Origin: Polynucleobacter sp. Tro8-14-1
GTDB taxonomy: Bacteria > Pseudomonadota > Gammaproteobacteria > Burkholderiales > Burkholderiaceae
DNA: 64,000 nucleotides
Assembly: GCF_018881655.1 (NCBI RefSeq)
Contig: NZ_JACVPX010000007.1
Coordinates: forward strand, 62,001-126,000
Reading direction: 5' to 3'
In this document: positions 37,742 to 48,034 of the stretch, piece by piece
How positions within the stretch are numbered: the first letter of the stretch is position 1
How the letters are laid out: every line of letters starts with the position of its first letter
The notes under the pieces: model-generated
What the model was told of the DNA's origin: nothing
Databases searched by the model: none
What the model saw: the letters and a program-made list of their open reading frames with translations, nothing else
Translations under genes and position numbers: made by a program

Positions 37742-38547
37742 TGAACTTTGCTTTAGTCCTTTTTATCTTGGTGATTGTTTCTGGAATCGCTTGGGTTGCT
37801 GACAAATTACACTTTGCCCCGCAAAGACGTTTGGTTGGTATTGACCGTATGCCTTTGTGGCTTGAATACACAGCAGGTTTCTTCCCAGTAATTTGTGCCG
37901 TATTTGTATTACGCTCTTTTATCGCTGAGCCTTTTAAGATTCCTTCTGGCTCAATGATCCCTACATTGCAAATCGGCGACTTCATTTTGGTTAATAAATT
38001 TGCCTATGGAATTCGTTTACCGGTGCTCAATCAAAAAGTCGTTGACTTGGGCTCACCCAAACGCGGTGATGTTGTTGTGTTTCGCTATCCACGTGATGAG
38101 TCGGTGGATTACATCAAGCGCATAGTGGCCTTGCCAGGTGACGAAATCACTTATGAAAATAAGCGTCTGACTATTAATGGTCAGCCTCTGCAATATAGCG
38201 GTGGCGAGCCGTATCTCGATCCTGAGAATATGCGCTATGCCAAACGTTTCACAGAGACTTTCCCAGCAGACTTGGGCGGTAATCGTCATGACATCTTGAA
38301 TGACCCTGATCGTCCGGCTACTGTATTTCCGACTGAGCGTTTTCCGGGTTCTGAGTTCTGCCAGTACCAGCAGTCTGGCGTGACTTGCAAAGTACCTCCA
38401 GGGCATTACTTCGCGATGGGCGATAACCGTGACAACAGTGCAGACTCACGTTATTGGGGCTTTGTACCGGATAAAAACATTGTCGGTAAGGCCTTCTTTG
38501 TGTGGTTGAACCTGGGTAATCTTGGCCGCATTGGCGGATTCGAGTAA
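37741..38547 (+). CDS. lepB: Signal peptidase I
   Basis: Removes signal peptides from exported proteins. Two N-terminal membrane helices (about 2-20 and 43-61) precede the periplasmic catalytic domain. The Ser/Lys dyad is Ser71 in IPSGSMIPT and Lys126 in [31 protein letters not shown] is the usual late motif. 268 aa. Coupled to lepA and 5 bases before rnc. Confidence 0.96.
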   Translation: MNFALVLFILVIVSGIAWVADKLHFAPQRRLVGIDRMPLWLEYTAGFFPVICAVFVLRSFIAEPFKIPSGSMIPTLQIGDFILVNKFAYGIRLPVLNQKVVDLGSPKRGDVVVFRYPRDESVDYIKRIVALPGDEITYENKRLTINGQPLQYSGGEPYLDPENMRYAKRFTETFPADLGGNRHDILNDPDRPATVFPTERFPGSEFCQYQQSGVTCKVPPGHYFAMGDNRDNSADSRYWGFVPDKNIVGKAFFVWLNLGNLGRIGGFE

Positions 38548-38552
38548 ATATT

Positions 38553-39344
38553 ATGAATGCGCGCGCCGTTATCGAAACTGGACCGCTGCAAGAGCGCCTC
38601 GGCTATACCTTCAAGAAGCCGGAGCTACTAAATCAAGCCTTGACTCATCGCAGTCATAGTAAGAAAAATAACGAGCGCTTGGAATTTTTGGGGGACTCTA
38701 TTCTGAATTGCGTTGTTGCTGAAATGCTCTATGAGCGTTATTCAGACTTAGATGAGGGCGACCTCTCTCGCGTACGTGCAAACTTAGTAAAGCAACAAGC
38801 TTTATACGAAATTGCCCAAACTTTATCCTTGTCGGATTACTTGCGCTTGGGTGAAGGTGAGTTGAAGAGCGGTGGCTTTCGTCGCCCTTCTATTCTTGCT
38901 GATACCTTAGAGGCAGTGACTGGCGCAATCTTTATGGATGGTGGTTTTGAAGCGGCTAAGGCCAGTTTACGTAAGCTGTATTCCATTATCTTGGCAAACG
39001 TAGATCCTAAAACCTTAGGTAAGGACGACAAAACTTTATTGCAAGAATGCTTGCAAGGCTATCAATTGCCATTGCCGACCTATAACGTTACCGGCACTAC
39101 TGGTGCTGCACACAACCAGCAGTTTGAGGTGGAGTGCTTGATCCCTAGCCATAAAGTGGCGGTCAAAGGTGAGGGTGCTTCGCGTCGTGCTGCTGAGCAA
39201 GCCGCGGCAAAGTTAGCCTTGATTGCTATGCTCAAGGCTTTGCCGCAAGAATCTCGTAAACCCAAGAAGACTCGGTCGGCTAAAAAGAAGGCAGCCAAAA
39301 AAGAAGTGACCGAAGAGCAGTTCAATCTTAAGCTGAAGGGCTAA
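38553..39344 (+). CDS. rnc: Ribonuclease III
   Basis: Double-strand-specific endonuclease of 263 aa that processes rRNA precursors. The signature [18 protein letters not shown] and later metal residues in [17 protein letters not shown] are intact. A double-stranded-RNA-binding domain covers about 155-225. The last 35 residues are a lysine-rich tail ([14 protein letters not shown]) not seen in E. coli RNase III. Confidence 0.96.
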   Translation: MNARAVIETGPLQERLGYTFKKPELLNQALTHRSHSKKNNERLEFLGDSILNCVVAEMLYERYSDLDEGDLSRVRANLVKQQALYEIAQTLSLSDYLRLGEGELKSGGFRRPSILADTLEAVTGAIFMDGGFEAAKASLRKLYSIILANVDPKTLGKDDKTLLQECLQGYQLPLPTYNVTGTTGAAHNQQFEVECLIPSHKVAVKGEGASRRAAEQAAAKLALIAMLKALPQESRKPKKTRSAKKKAAKKEVTEEQFNLKLKG

Positions 39345-39346
39345 TC

Positions 39347-40282
39347 GTGTTTAGATGCGGCACCATCGCCATTGTTGGGCGTCCTAATATGGGTAAATCA
39401 ACTCTTCTGAATGCGTTGGTTGGTCAGAAGATCAGCATTACCTCTCGTAAGGCGCAAACTACACGCCATCGTATTTTGGGAATTCAGAATCGCGAAGAAG
39501 CGCAGTTTATCTTTATCGATACCCCAGGCTTTCAGACGCGTTTAATGAATACATTAAACAAGGCGTTAAATCGTACTGTCACCACTGCCTTACAGGACGT
39601 GAATGTCGCTTGCTTCGTGGTTGAGGCTGGGTACTTTGGTGAAGATGATAAAAAGGTATTAAAGCTACTGCCAGATGACTTGCCGGTTGTACTGGTTTTA
39701 AATAAATTAGATTTGTTTAATAGTCGCTTTCAGACTCCATCAGAACGTGACCAAGCACTCCTTAGCTTCATTAAAGAAATGGCTCGCCCTTGGTGCGAAC
39801 TAGGTGGCCATGAAGATCAGAAGTGTGAGTTTGCTGAGATCGTGCCGATGAGCGCCAAGAGTCCTGGTGATATTGAAAGATTGTTAGATGTTCTTGAGGG
39901 CTACCTGCCTGAGGCTGAGGCTGTCTATGATGGCGACACTATTACCGATCGCAGCGAGCGCTTCTTAGCTGCTGAGATTCTGCGTGAAAAAGTATTCCGC
40001 TTTACCGGTGAAGAACTGCCTTACACCAGCACGGTAGTAATCGACCAGTTCAAGATGGATGGCAAGATGCGTCGTATTGCGGCAACCATTTTGGTTGATC
40101 GCGATAGTCACAAGGCAATGATCATTGGTCAAAAGGGTGAGCGTCTCAAGAAGATTTCGACAGATGCCCGTATTGATATGGAAAAACTCTTTGATGGCAA
40201 AGTCTTTTTAGAGACTTGGGTCAAAGTGAAGCGCGGCTGGGCGGATGATCGTGCTGAATTGCGGGCTCAGGGTCTGGAATAA
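39347..40282 (+). CDS. era: GTPase Era
   Basis: Binds the 3' end of 16S rRNA and assists 30S maturation. 311 aa with P-loop [26 protein letters not shown] and a C-terminal KH domain with the GxxG loop in [12 protein letters not shown]. The best start is GTG 39347, two bases after the rnc stop; this gives a short N-terminus ([11 protein letters not shown]) but aligns with the usual Era beginning. Confidence 0.94.
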   Translation: MFRCGTIAIVGRPNMGKSTLLNALVGQKISITSRKAQTTRHRILGIQNREEAQFIFIDTPGFQTRLMNTLNKALNRTVTTALQDVNVACFVVEAGYFGEDDKKVLKLLPDDLPVVLVLNKLDLFNSRFQTPSERDQALLSFIKEMARPWCELGGHEDQKCEFAEIVPMSAKSPGDIERLLDVLEGYLPEAEAVYDGDTITDRSERFLAAEILREKVFRFTGEELPYTSTVVIDQFKMDGKMRRIAATILVDRDSHKAMIIGQKGERLKKISTDARIDMEKLFDGKVFLETWVKVKRGWADDRAELRAQGLE

Positions 40283-40287
40283 GTTTC

Positions 40288-41022
40288 ATGGCCTCGATTC
40301 GTATTGCTGACGAGCCTGCTTTTGTATTGCATAGCATTCCCTATAAAGAGACCAGCTTAATTCTGGATGTCTTTACTCGGCAATATGGCCGCATGGCTTT
40401 GATTGCTAAAGGCGCTAAGCGTCCACACTCCACTCTAAGACCAGTATTGCAGCGCTTTCAACCGCTCCTCGTTTCTTGGAGTGGTAAATCAGAGCTCCGC
40501 ACTTTAACGAAGTCAGAGTGGGTGGGGGGTACACCTTCTTTGGTTGGCGATGCTTTGCTCTGTGGCTTTTATCTCAATGAGTTGCTCGTCAAATTTTTAG
40601 CACGTGAAGATGATTACGAAAAACTCTACGATCGCTATTCTGAGACTATTAATGCTTTATCGAATCTGGAGTTTGAGTCTAAGGGCTTAGAAGAGATTTT
40701 GCGTCCATTTGAGTTATCACTCTTGCAAGAGACGGGTTATGCGGCTGCCTTGGATCGCTGCGTTGAAACCAATGAGGCGCCCATGGCTCAAGAGCAATAC
40801 ATCTATCAACCAGAGCGGGGTGTTCGCCCAGTTCAAGCGGATGATCCAGGACATTGGCCCGTTCTTACCGGTAAATCCCTTTTAGCGATTGCAGCGGGAG
40901 ATTTCTCAGACCCTGAGACGCTTTCTGAGAGTAAGCAATTAATGCGTTTTCTTCTTGGCCTACACTTGCAGGATCAGGTATTGACGACTCGCCAAATTTT
41001 GATTGATTTAAAGAAAATCTAG
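40288..41022 (+). CDS. recO: DNA repair protein RecO
   Basis: Mediator loading RecA onto SSB-coated DNA. The 244-aa protein has the N-terminal OB fold (FVLHSIPYKETSLILDVFTRQYG) and the helical C-terminal part. The zinc-binding Cys cluster of some RecO proteins is absent. Placed between era and pdxJ as in many proteobacteria. Confidence 0.93.
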   Translation: MASIRIADEPAFVLHSIPYKETSLILDVFTRQYGRMALIAKGAKRPHSTLRPVLQRFQPLLVSWSGKSELRTLTKSEWVGGTPSLVGDALLCGFYLNELLVKFLAREDDYEKLYDRYSETINALSNLEFESKGLEEILRPFELSLLQETGYAAALDRCVETNEAPMAQEQYIYQPERGVRPVQADDPGHWPVLTGKSLLAIAAGDFSDPETLSESKQLMRFLLGLHLQDQVLTTRQILIDLKKI

Positions 41023-41034
41023 TAATCTACAGAG

Positions 41035-41778
41035 ATGAGCAGCCATCCAAGCCTTGAACTGGGTATCAATATCGATCACGTCGCCACTTTGCGTAATGCA
41101 CGAGGCACCATCTACCCTGATCCGTTAAGAGCGGCAACGTTGGCTGAGGAGGCGGGTGCAGATCTCATTACGTTACATCTGCGCGAAGATCGTCGCCATA
41201 TTAAAGATGCCGATTTATTGGCACTTCGCCCACTCATCAAAACCCGTATGAATTTAGAGTGTGCGGTAACGCCTGAGATGATTGATATTGCGTGCCAAGT
41301 AAAGCCGCACGACGTCTGTTTAGTCCCAGAGAAACGTGAAGAAGTTACTACTGAAGGTGGTTTGGATGTCTTAGGGCATTTTGAGGCGGTGAGGGCTGCC
41401 ACAAAAAAATTAGTTGATGCTGGTATTCGGGTATCTCTATTCATTGATCCAGAAGAAAAACAAATTCAAGCGGCCAAAGAAGTTGGTGCAACTGTAGTGG
41501 AATTACATACCGGTCGTTACGCGGATTTATCTGGAGCTGATCAGGCGGTAGAGCTTGAGCGTATTCGTAAGGCGGCGATATTTGGAAAAAGTATTGGCCT
41601 GAGAGTCAATGCGGGCCATGGTTTGCATGAGGGTAATGTCAAACCAGTAGCAGCCATTGTTGAATTATCCGAGCTCAATATTGGCCATGCCATTGTTGCT
41701 GAGGCTTTGTTCAAAGGGTGGCAAAAAGCAATCATCGATATGAAAGCCTTGATGGATCAGGGCAGAGCCAGTGCTTAA
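41035..41778 (+). CDS. pdxJ: Pyridoxine 5'-phosphate synthase PdxJ
   Basis: Last step of the deoxyxylulose-phosphate-dependent vitamin B6 route. The 247-aa TIM barrel starts [19 protein letters not shown] and contains [28 protein letters not shown] and [13 protein letters not shown]. 12 bases after recO; acpS follows after 41 bases. Confidence 0.96.
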   Translation: MSSHPSLELGINIDHVATLRNARGTIYPDPLRAATLAEEAGADLITLHLREDRRHIKDADLLALRPLIKTRMNLECAVTPEMIDIACQVKPHDVCLVPEKREEVTTEGGLDVLGHFEAVRAATKKLVDAGIRVSLFIDPEEKQIQAAKEVGATVVELHTGRYADLSGADQAVELERIRKAAIFGKSIGLRVNAGHGLHEGNVKPVAAIVELSELNIGHAIVAEALFKGWQKAIIDMKALMDQGRASA

Positions 41779-41819
41779 GTATTAATAACGGCAAATAACA
41801 AAAAGCCATTACAGTAAAT

Positions 41820-42212
41820 ATGATCATCGGCATAGGCACAGACATTCTGCAGATTGAGCGCTTACAAGCGGCTTACGATCGCACTAATGGCCGCTTAGCT
41901 GAAAAAATTCTGGGGCCAGACGAGATGCTGGTATTTCAGCATCGCCTTGCCAGAAACCATAAGCGGGGCATTGCGTTCTTGGCCACACGCTTTGCAGCCA
42001 AGGAGGCCTTCTCAAAAGCGATTGGCTTGGGAATGAGAATGCCTATGACTTGGCGTTCACTCCAAACCCTAAATGAGCCTAGTGGCAAACCAATTACTTC
42101 TTACTTAGGAGCTTTGGCGCTATTTATGATAGAAAAAAATTGGGAAGCTCACGTTACTGTGAGTGATGAACAGGATATGGCAATTGCGCATGTCATCGTT
42201 ACTCAAAAGTAA
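41820..42212 (+). CDS. acpS: Holo-ACP synthase
   Basis: Transfers phosphopantetheine from CoA to Ser37 of AcpP. The 130-aa sequence has [14 protein letters not shown] with its metal Asp at residue 7, and the Glu-containing [15 protein letters not shown]. It follows pdxJ, the classic pdxJ-acpS pair. Confidence 0.95.
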   Translation: MIIGIGTDILQIERLQAAYDRTNGRLAEKILGPDEMLVFQHRLARNHKRGIAFLATRFAAKEAFSKAIGLGMRMPMTWRSLQTLNEPSGKPITSYLGALALFMIEKNWEAHVTVSDEQDMAIAHVIVTQK

Positions 42213-42242
42213 ATAAAAAATACAGTTGAAATAGAGGAAGAA

Positions 42243-43322
42243 ATGAGTAAGTCAACCATGGCCCCCGGCCCAGTCACTCTGGATGTAGTTGGTCTGGAAT
42301 TAAATGCCGAGGATCGTCGACGCATCTTGCATCCCCTGACTGGTGGCGTTATTTTATTCGGTAGAAACTTTGCTAATCGTCAGCAACTCATTAAATTAAC
42401 TGCTGCCATTAAGAAGCTGCGCCCTGATGTGCTTATATCCATTGATCATGAGGGTGGTCGAGTGCAGCGTGCAAGAACAGACGGCTTTACCCACTTACCA
42501 GCTATGCGTAAATTGGGTGAATTGTGGAGTGCTAAAAATAAATCAACTCATGCTGCAGAATCTGCTGCTATCGCAATGGCTGCAGCAACAGCTTGTGGAT
42601 ATGTGCTTGCTACTGAACTGCGTGCTTGTGGAGTTGACTTCAGTTTTACTCCGGTGCTGGATTTAGATTTTGGCAGAAGCGGCGTGATTGGCGATCGATC
42701 TTTTAGTCGTGATCCACAAATAGTCTTTGCTTTGTCGAAAAGTTTGAACGAAGGTTTGCGTCTTGCTGGCATGGCCAACTGCGGCAAGCATTTCCCTGGG
42801 CATGGCTGGGCTGAGGCTGATTCACACGTGGCCATCCCAGTGGATGAGCGTCCTTTAAAAGAAATCTTGAATGATGATGCCAAGCCTTACGAGTGGTTAG
42901 ATCTAAGTCTGGCATCAGTAATGCCTGCACATGTAATTTATCCAAAGGTAGATAAGAACCCAGCAGGATTTTCTAAGATTTGGCTTCACTCCATTCTGCG
43001 TCAAGAGTTGGGTTTTGAAGGCGTGATCTTCAGCGACGACCTATCCATGGAAGGTGCAAGCGTTGCAGGATCGGTAGTGAAGGGTGCAGAAATGGCGCTA
43101 GAGGCTGGTTGCGATGCGGTATTAATCTGCAATCGCCCAGACCTTGCAGATCAGCTATTAAGTAAGCTAAAGGTATCAAAAGCTAAGCAGGAAGAGTCAA
43201 AAGCGCGTTTAAATAAGTTAATGCCGACAGCGCTTGCATTGGGTTGGGATGAATTGCAGAACGAGGCTCAGTACCAGCACGCTAAAGGCCTGCTTGTGCA
43301 GTTAGGTTTGATTGCTGAGTAA
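42243..43322 (+). CDS. nagZ: Beta-N-acetylhexosaminidase NagZ
   Basis: Glycoside hydrolase family 3 enzyme that removes GlcNAc from anhydro-muropeptides in cell-wall recycling. 359 aa. KHFPGHGWAEADSH holds the mobile catalytic loop with its His/Asp, and the nucleophile Asp lies in VIFSDDLSMEGA. No signal peptide, so cytoplasmic. Last gene of the long plus-strand cluster, closed by a perfect terminator. Confidence 0.95.
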   Translation: MSKSTMAPGPVTLDVVGLELNAEDRRRILHPLTGGVILFGRNFANRQQLIKLTAAIKKLRPDVLISIDHEGGRVQRARTDGFTHLPAMRKLGELWSAKNKSTHAAESAAIAMAAATACGYVLATELRACGVDFSFTPVLDLDFGRSGVIGDRSFSRDPQIVFALSKSLNEGLRLAGMANCGKHFPGHGWAEADSHVAIPVDERPLKEILNDDAKPYEWLDLSLASVMPAHVIYPKVDKNPAGFSKIWLHSILRQELGFEGVIFSDDLSMEGASVAGSVVKGAEMALEAGCDAVLICNRPDLADQLLSKLKVSKAKQEESKARLNKLMPTALALGWDELQNEAQYQHAKGLLVQLGLIAE

Positions 43323-43344
43323 GTTAAATTCATTTGTAGAAATA

Positions 43345-43370
43345 AAAAAGCCCGGCATGCCGGGCTTTTT
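43345..43370. terminator. bidirectional terminator between nagZ and efp
   Basis: AAAAAGCCCGGC paired with GCCGGGCTTTTT around the centre GCATGC; A-tract before and T-tract after make it work on both strands for the convergent nagZ and efp. Confidence 0.9.
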
Positions 43371-43389
43371 AACATCTGTAGCCAGCTAA

Positions 43390-43950
43390 TTAGTTAGCGC
43401 GGCTACGATATTCGCCGGTGCGAGTATCGATCTCGATCTTGTCACCAGTGTTGCAGAACAAAGGAACTTGCAATTCATAGCCAGTTGCTAATTTTGCGTT
43501 CTTCAATACCTTACCTGAGCTGGTATCACCTTTAACTGCTGGCTCTGTGTAAATGATTTCACGAACCAATGAGTTAGGCATTGCTACTGAGAGTGCTTTA
43601 CCTTCGTAGAACACTACTTCACATGGCATGCTTTCTTCGAGGTAGTTCAATGCATCACCCATGAACTCAGCTTCCACTTCATACTGGTTGTATTCAGTAT
43701 CCATAAATACATACATTGGATCTGCGAAATAAGAGTAAGTACATTCTTTCTTATCAAGAATCACAACATCAAACTTGTCATCCGCTTTGTAAACGCCTTC
43801 GTTCGGTGCACCAGTTAACAAATTCTTAAATTTCATTTTCACAACAGAGGAGTTGCGGCCAGAGCGGCTATATTCGGCCTTTAAAACGACCTGGGCATCG
43901 GTGCCGATCATCACTACGTTACCAACGCGGAGTTCTTGTGCTGTTTTCAT
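43390..43950 (-). CDS. efp: Elongation factor P, arginine-tip form
   Basis: Relieves ribosome stalling at polyproline stretches. 186 aa with KOW-like domain I and two OB domains. The tip residue that enters the peptidyl-transferase centre is Arg32 (YSRSGRNSS at 27-35), not Lys34 as in E. coli. Arg32 is the site rhamnosylated by EarP, whose gene is 87 bases upstream on the same strand. It needs dTDP-rhamnose, made elsewhere. Confidence 0.96.
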   Translation of the reverse strand: MKTAQELRVGNVVMIGTDAQVVLKAEYSRSGRNSSVVKMKFKNLLTGAPNEGVYKADDKFDVVILDKKECTYSYFADPMYVFMDTEYNQYEVEAEFMGDALNYLEESMPCEVVFYEGKALSVAMPNSLVREIIYTEPAVKGDTSSGKVLKNAKLATGYELQVPLFCNTGDKIEIDTRTGEYRSRAN

Positions 43951-44037
43951 CTTGCTATTCCTGGGGGCAGAGCTAATTTTCTGCGGTTTTTATCAAAAAC
44001 AAGATTGTAACCGCCCGCAAGCCTTTATTGCTTGGGA

Positions 44038-45108
44038 TTAGGCGACAAAGCGGATTAAACGCGCTGGCAAGCCGCCATCTGCTTGTTTTTCAAGTAAATG
44101 GGTGCGCCAGTGCTTGGCATGCGCATTCCAGCGGTTTAAGTCCCTAAACCATTCGCTGGGCATAGCCCAAGTCATGGCGGCAATCGTAGCTAGCCTCAAT
44201 TCTTGGTTGGCCTCTCCCAGATAGAGATCCAGAAAAGCTGCTAATTTCACTTCATGGGCGCGGTCTTCTTGAGGGTAGATATGCCAAATAAATGGTTTGC
44301 CAGCAAGTTGAGCGCGTACAAAAGAGTCTTCCCCTCGAACAATGTTGAAGTCGCATTGCGATAGCGCCCAGTCATATTCATCCTGAGATACAAATGGCAT
44401 TGAGAGCAGTTGGAGATTGTTGGGTAGAGAGATGGGGTTCTCTCCATAAAGACTGAGTTGCTCAGCATGACCATGGGCAAGCAAGACATCAACATCTTCA
44501 CCAAGACGGCCTAAGTCAGCTAGCCATTTTTTAAGTGGCGCACCTGGGTAGCAAAAGATGCTGATCCGTTTTGCACCAGGACGTAACTTGGACCATGTAG
44601 CCTTCAGATCGTCAGGAATATTTTTTGCCACAAGATGGCCTTCTGCTGGAATGGGGTCCAGCAATAGCCCACCCACCTCATCCTGAAAGCCGGGAAAGAA
44701 AAAATATTTCGGAATGCCGTGTGACTGAGGTGACGCTTTACCATGAAAATCAATTACCCAGGGCTCTGCGCTCAAGTATTCCAAGTTAATGATGATAGGT
44801 TTGACCGGGGCGATAAATAGGCCTGCCAAGTAACGTTCTGGTAATTCACAGCCAAAGGCCTCAATCACAACATCGGGTATTTGTACTGGGTGACGAGCAT
44901 TAGCATGGCTAGCCTCCCATGGCTGCATATCAATTTTTTGCTTAATGGATGGGTCTACTCCAGATGCGAGTAAATTAAGGGTTGGCAGATCATCGCAAAA
45001 AATACGAACCTCTTGCCCATGAATGCTTGATAAGCTTCGGGCTAGACGCCAGCAAACACCGGCATCACCATAGTTATCGACGATTTGGCAGAAAATATCC
45101 CAACGCAT
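44038..45108 (-). CDS. earP: EF-P arginine rhamnosyltransferase EarP
   Basis: Glycosyltransferase that attaches rhamnose from dTDP-rhamnose to Arg32 of EF-P. The 356-aa protein begins [20 protein letters not shown], with the two functionally important Asp residues here at 11 and 15, and has the C-terminal donor-binding segment [20 protein letters not shown]. Pairing with an Arg32-type efp supports the call strongly. Its ATG overlaps the uvrC ATG on the other strand. Confidence 0.95.
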   Translation of the reverse strand: MRWDIFCQIVDNYGDAGVCWRLARSLSSIHGQEVRIFCDDLPTLNLLASGVDPSIKQKIDMQPWEASHANARHPVQIPDVVIEAFGCELPERYLAGLFIAPVKPIIINLEYLSAEPWVIDFHGKASPQSHGIPKYFFFPGFQDEVGGLLLDPIPAEGHLVAKNIPDDLKATWSKLRPGAKRISIFCYPGAPLKKWLADLGRLGEDVDVLLAHGHAEQLSLYGENPISLPNNLQLLSMPFVSQDEYDWALSQCDFNIVRGEDSFVRAQLAGKPFIWHIYPQEDRAHEVKLAAFLDLYLGEANQELRLATIAAMTWAMPSEWFRDLNRWNAHAKHWRTHLLEKQADGGLPARLIRFVA

Positions 45109-47017
45109 GAGTAATTCGCTTTTTGAAACCCTTCAGCAGGATGTTAAACGGCTACCCGGATTACCGGGGGTATATCGCTTTTTTGATGAAGCGGGACATA
45201 TTCTGTATGTAGGCAAAGCGCGCAACCTCAAAAAGCGTGTCTCTAGTTATTTCCAGCGCACCCAGTTATCACCGCGTATCGAGCTGATGGTGGGCAAAAT
45301 TGCCCGCTATGAGACAACGGTAACACGGACTGAAACGGAAGCCCTCATTCTAGAGAATAATCTTATTAAAGAGTTGGCTCCCCCATTCAATATTCTCTTT
45401 CGTGATGACAAGTCTTACCCCTATGTGATGTTAACTGGGCATCAGTTCCCAAGGCTAGCCTCGTACCGAGGAAAAGTGGATAAGCGCAATCATTACTTTG
45501 GACCATTTCCGAATAGCTGGGCAGTGCGCAATAGCGTGCAGATTCTTCAAAAAGTATTCCGCTTAAGAACTTGCGAGGATTCTGTTTTCAAGAATCGCAG
45601 CCGTCCTTGCCTCTTGCATCAGATTCATCGCTGCAGTGCCCCATGCGTCGGTCGCCTTAGTGTTGAGCAGTATGGGCAAGATGTTGCTCAAGCTACCCGC
45701 TTTTTAGAGGGTGATCACAGCCGAGTGTTATCCGAGCTTGAAAAAGAAATGCACAAGCATAGCCAAGCAATGGAGTTTGAGATGGCTGCGGTGTTGCGAG
45801 ATCGCATTGCTGACTTATCTAGTGTCTTGCAGCAACAGTCGATGGATACCGTTGCCGAAGGTGAGGGTGATGTGGATGTGATCGCTGTAGCACAAATGGA
45901 GGGTATGGTTTGTGTGAACTTAGCTATGATTCGTGGCGGCCGTCACTTGGGTGATAGAGCCTATTTCCCTAAAGGTTTGCGCTCCACTTCCGGCGAGTTG
46001 CCATCCCCAGCAGAAATACTAGAAGCCTTTATTACTCAGCATTATTTAGAAGAGCATGCCGATGAGACTGCTGCGAATTTAATTCCACCGGTTCTCGTTC
46101 TAAATCATGCCCTGCAATCAGCAAGTGATGATTTGACTCAACTCAATGAATCTCCCCCAGAAGATTTACACGAGTTATTAAATGCACAAGCTGGCAGAAA
46201 AATTACTTTCTTGCACCAACCTCAAGGTCAAAGACGTCACTGGCTTGGAATGGCAGAGGGAAACGCGAAGATTGCACTTACTAAACGCTTAGTTGAGACG
46301 GGTGGGCAGTTGGCTAGGGCACGTGCATTGGCTGATATCTTGAGCCTCGAATTGGAAAGTCTTGAGCAGCTGCGCATCGAATGTTTTGATATTAGCCACA
46401 CCTCTGGTGAGGCAACCCAAGCATCTTGTGTGGTGTATGCCAAAAACGCAATGCAGTCGAGTGAGTATCGACGGTTCAATATTAATGACATCACACCAGG
46501 TGATGATTACGCAGCTATGCGCCAGGTCTTGCAGAGACGCTACGCTAATTTTCAAGAACTGCCTGTTGAAAAGATTCCTCAAGTGATTTTGATTGACGGC
46601 GGCAAAGGCCAGGTAGAAACGGCAAGACAAGTTCTTTCTGAATTTGGCATGGATGTTGGTTTGATTGTGGGCGTTGCTAAGGGTGAAGGCCGTAAGGTTG
46701 GACTGGAAACACTCATTTTTGCAGATGGACGTAAGGCGTTGGAGTTGGGTATAGATAGTGCGGCATTGCTATTAGTAGCTCAGATACGGGATGAGGCGCA
46801 CCGCTTTGCGATTACTGGCATGCGAGCTAAACGCGCTAAGGCTAGGACAATCTCCCGTCTAGAGGAGATTGAGGGCATTGGTGCCAAGCGACGTCAAAAG
46901 TTGTTGGCTCGTTTTGGCGGCTTAAAGGGCGTCTCTAATGCCAGTATCGAAGAGATTGCCAGTGTTGAGGGTGTCTCCTTAACGCTCGCTGAACAGATAT
47001 ATCGTCAGCTTCACTAG
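45107..47017 (+). CDS. uvrC: UvrABC excinuclease subunit C
   Basis: Makes both incisions in nucleotide-excision repair. 636 aa. GIY-YIG nuclease at the N-terminus ([26 protein letters not shown]), a UVR domain ([17 protein letters not shown]) at about 215-245, the RNase-H-like half with [19 protein letters not shown] and IDGGKGQ, and C-terminal helix-hairpin-helix repeats ([18 protein letters not shown]). pgsA follows, as in E. coli. No LexA-type box was noticed at its start, which lies inside earP. Confidence 0.97.
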   Translation: MSNSLFETLQQDVKRLPGLPGVYRFFDEAGHILYVGKARNLKKRVSSYFQRTQLSPRIELMVGKIARYETTVTRTETEALILENNLIKELAPPFNILFRDDKSYPYVMLTGHQFPRLASYRGKVDKRNHYFGPFPNSWAVRNSVQILQKVFRLRTCEDSVFKNRSRPCLLHQIHRCSAPCVGRLSVEQYGQDVAQATRFLEGDHSRVLSELEKEMHKHSQAMEFEMAAVLRDRIADLSSVLQQQSMDTVAEGEGDVDVIAVAQMEGMVCVNLAMIRGGRHLGDRAYFPKGLRSTSGELPSPAEILEAFITQHYLEEHADETAANLIPPVLVLNHALQSASDDLTQLNESPPEDLHELLNAQAGRKITFLHQPQGQRRHWLGMAEGNAKIALTKRLVETGGQLARARALADILSLELESLEQLRIECFDISHTSGEATQASCVVYAKNAMQSSEYRRFNINDITPGDDYAAMRQVLQRRYANFQELPVEKIPQVILIDGGKGQVETARQVLSEFGMDVGLIVGVAKGEGRKVGLETLIFADGRKALELGIDSAALLLVAQIRDEAHRFAITGMRAKRAKARTISRLEEIEGIGAKRRQKLLARFGGLKGVSNASIEEIASVEGVSLTLAEQIYRQLH

Positions 47018-47050
47018 GAGCATTGACCGTTCTTGGTTTATGCTTATCCA

Positions 47051-47626
47051 ATGCCTTTTAATCTTCCGATCGCTCTAACCTGGTTGCGTGTTGCAGCCAT
47101 TCCGCTGTTGGTAGCTATTTTTTATCTTCCCAATTCTTGGCTTACTCCGTTTGATAAGAATCTGATTGCAGCAATCATCTTTATCTCTGCTGCCATTACT
47201 GATTGGTTGGATGGTTTCTTGGCCCGCCGTTTAAAACAAGAGTCTGCATTTGGCCAATTTTTAGATCCGGTTGCAGACAAGCTGATTGTTGCAGCTGCAC
47301 TATTGGTTTTATTGAATATGGATCGCGTTCAAGTTTGGGTTGCACTCATCATCATTGGTCGTGAAATCACGATCTCCGCCCTGAGAGAGTGGATGGCTTT
47401 ATTGGGAGCCGGAAAAAGTGTGGCAGTTCATATGGTTGGTAAGCTCAAAACGACTGCTCAACTCGTAGCCATTCCCTTTTTATTGCTCAATGACACCTTA
47501 TTTGGTTGGTTAAATTGTGCGCAAGTAGGTACCTGGTTAATTTGGATTGCCTCCTTTTTAACGCTTTGGTCGATGTTCTATTACATGAAAAAGGCCTTGC
47601 CTCAGCTCGCCGGAAAAATAGACTAA
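47051..47626 (+). CDS. pgsA: CDP-diacylglycerol-glycerol-3-phosphate phosphatidyltransferase
   Basis: First committed step to phosphatidylglycerol. The start is ATG 47051 (MPFNLPIALTWLRVAAIPLL), which matches the E. coli N-terminus; the frame is open 18 bases upstream. The CDP-alcohol phosphotransferase motif is complete: DWLDGFLARRLKQESAFGQFLDPVADK. About 191 aa with several membrane helices. The uvrC-pgsA-tRNA-Gly-tRNA-Cys order is shared with E. coli. Confidence 0.95.
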   Translation: MPFNLPIALTWLRVAAIPLLVAIFYLPNSWLTPFDKNLIAAIIFISAAITDWLDGFLARRLKQESAFGQFLDPVADKLIVAAALLVLLNMDRVQVWVALIIIGREITISALREWMALLGAGKSVAVHMVGKLKTTAQLVAIPFLLLNDTLFGWLNCAQVGTWLIWIASFLTLWSMFYYMKKALPQLAGKID

Positions 47627-47742
47627 GTGTTGTAAAGCCCAGCCAGTTAAGCTTTTCAGGGGGATTGAATTCCCTTGGCTTTTAGGTTTTGCTGGGAATA
47701 ATGCTTTCTTGCAGATTGTTTGTTAAACTACTGCCCTGTTAT

Positions 47743-47818
47743 GCGGGAATAGCTCAGCTGGTAGAGCGATACCTTGCCAAGGTATAGGTCGGGAGTTCGA
47801 ACCTCCTTTCCCGCTCCA
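47743..47818 (+). tRNA. tRNA-Gly (GCC)
   Basis: A 76-base cloverleaf with acceptor GCGGGAA/TTCCCGC, discriminator T and encoded CCA. Anticodon stem ATACC/GGTAT holds the loop TTGCCAA, so the anticodon is GCC. T-arm GGGAGTTCGAACCTCC. Confidence 0.96.
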
Positions 47819-47824
47819 AGTTCG

Positions 47825-47855
47825 ATGGGAAGCCCTCAAAAGCTTCCCATTTTTG
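47825..47855 (+). terminator. terminator-like hairpin between tRNA-Gly and tRNA-Cys
   Basis: ATGGGAAGC/GCTTCCCAT, 9 bp with an 8-base loop, followed by TTTTG. It starts 7 bases after the tRNA-Gly CCA. Confidence 0.7.
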
Positions 47856-47867
47856 ATTCAAGAGTAT

Positions 47868-47941
47868 GGCGCGTTGGCCGAGTGGTTAGGCAGGAGCCTG
47901 CAAAGCTTCGTACGGGGGTTCGATTCCCTCACGCGCCTCCA
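47868..47941 (+). tRNA. tRNA-Cys (GCA)
   Basis: A 74-base cloverleaf with acceptor GGCGCGT/ACGCGCC, discriminator T and encoded CCA. Anticodon loop CTGCAAA between GGAGC and GCTTC gives anticodon GCA. Confidence 0.96.
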
Positions 47942-47951
47942 GTAATTTGTC

Positions 47952-47979
47952 TTGACGAATTAGGTGCATCACCTAAAAT
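47952..47979 (+). promoter_or_regulatory. predicted promoter with a palindrome in its spacer
   Basis: TTGACG and TAAAAT are spaced by 16 bases, upstream of the lipoprotein gene at 48035. The palindrome TTAGGTG-CAT-CACCTAA (47960-47976) fills the spacer and enters the -10, a good place for a repressor. Confidence 0.6.
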
Positions 47980-48034
47980 ACTTTTAACTATCGTAAGTAA
48001 AAAGTGTCAACCACCTTAATCAAGCACAACCCAC

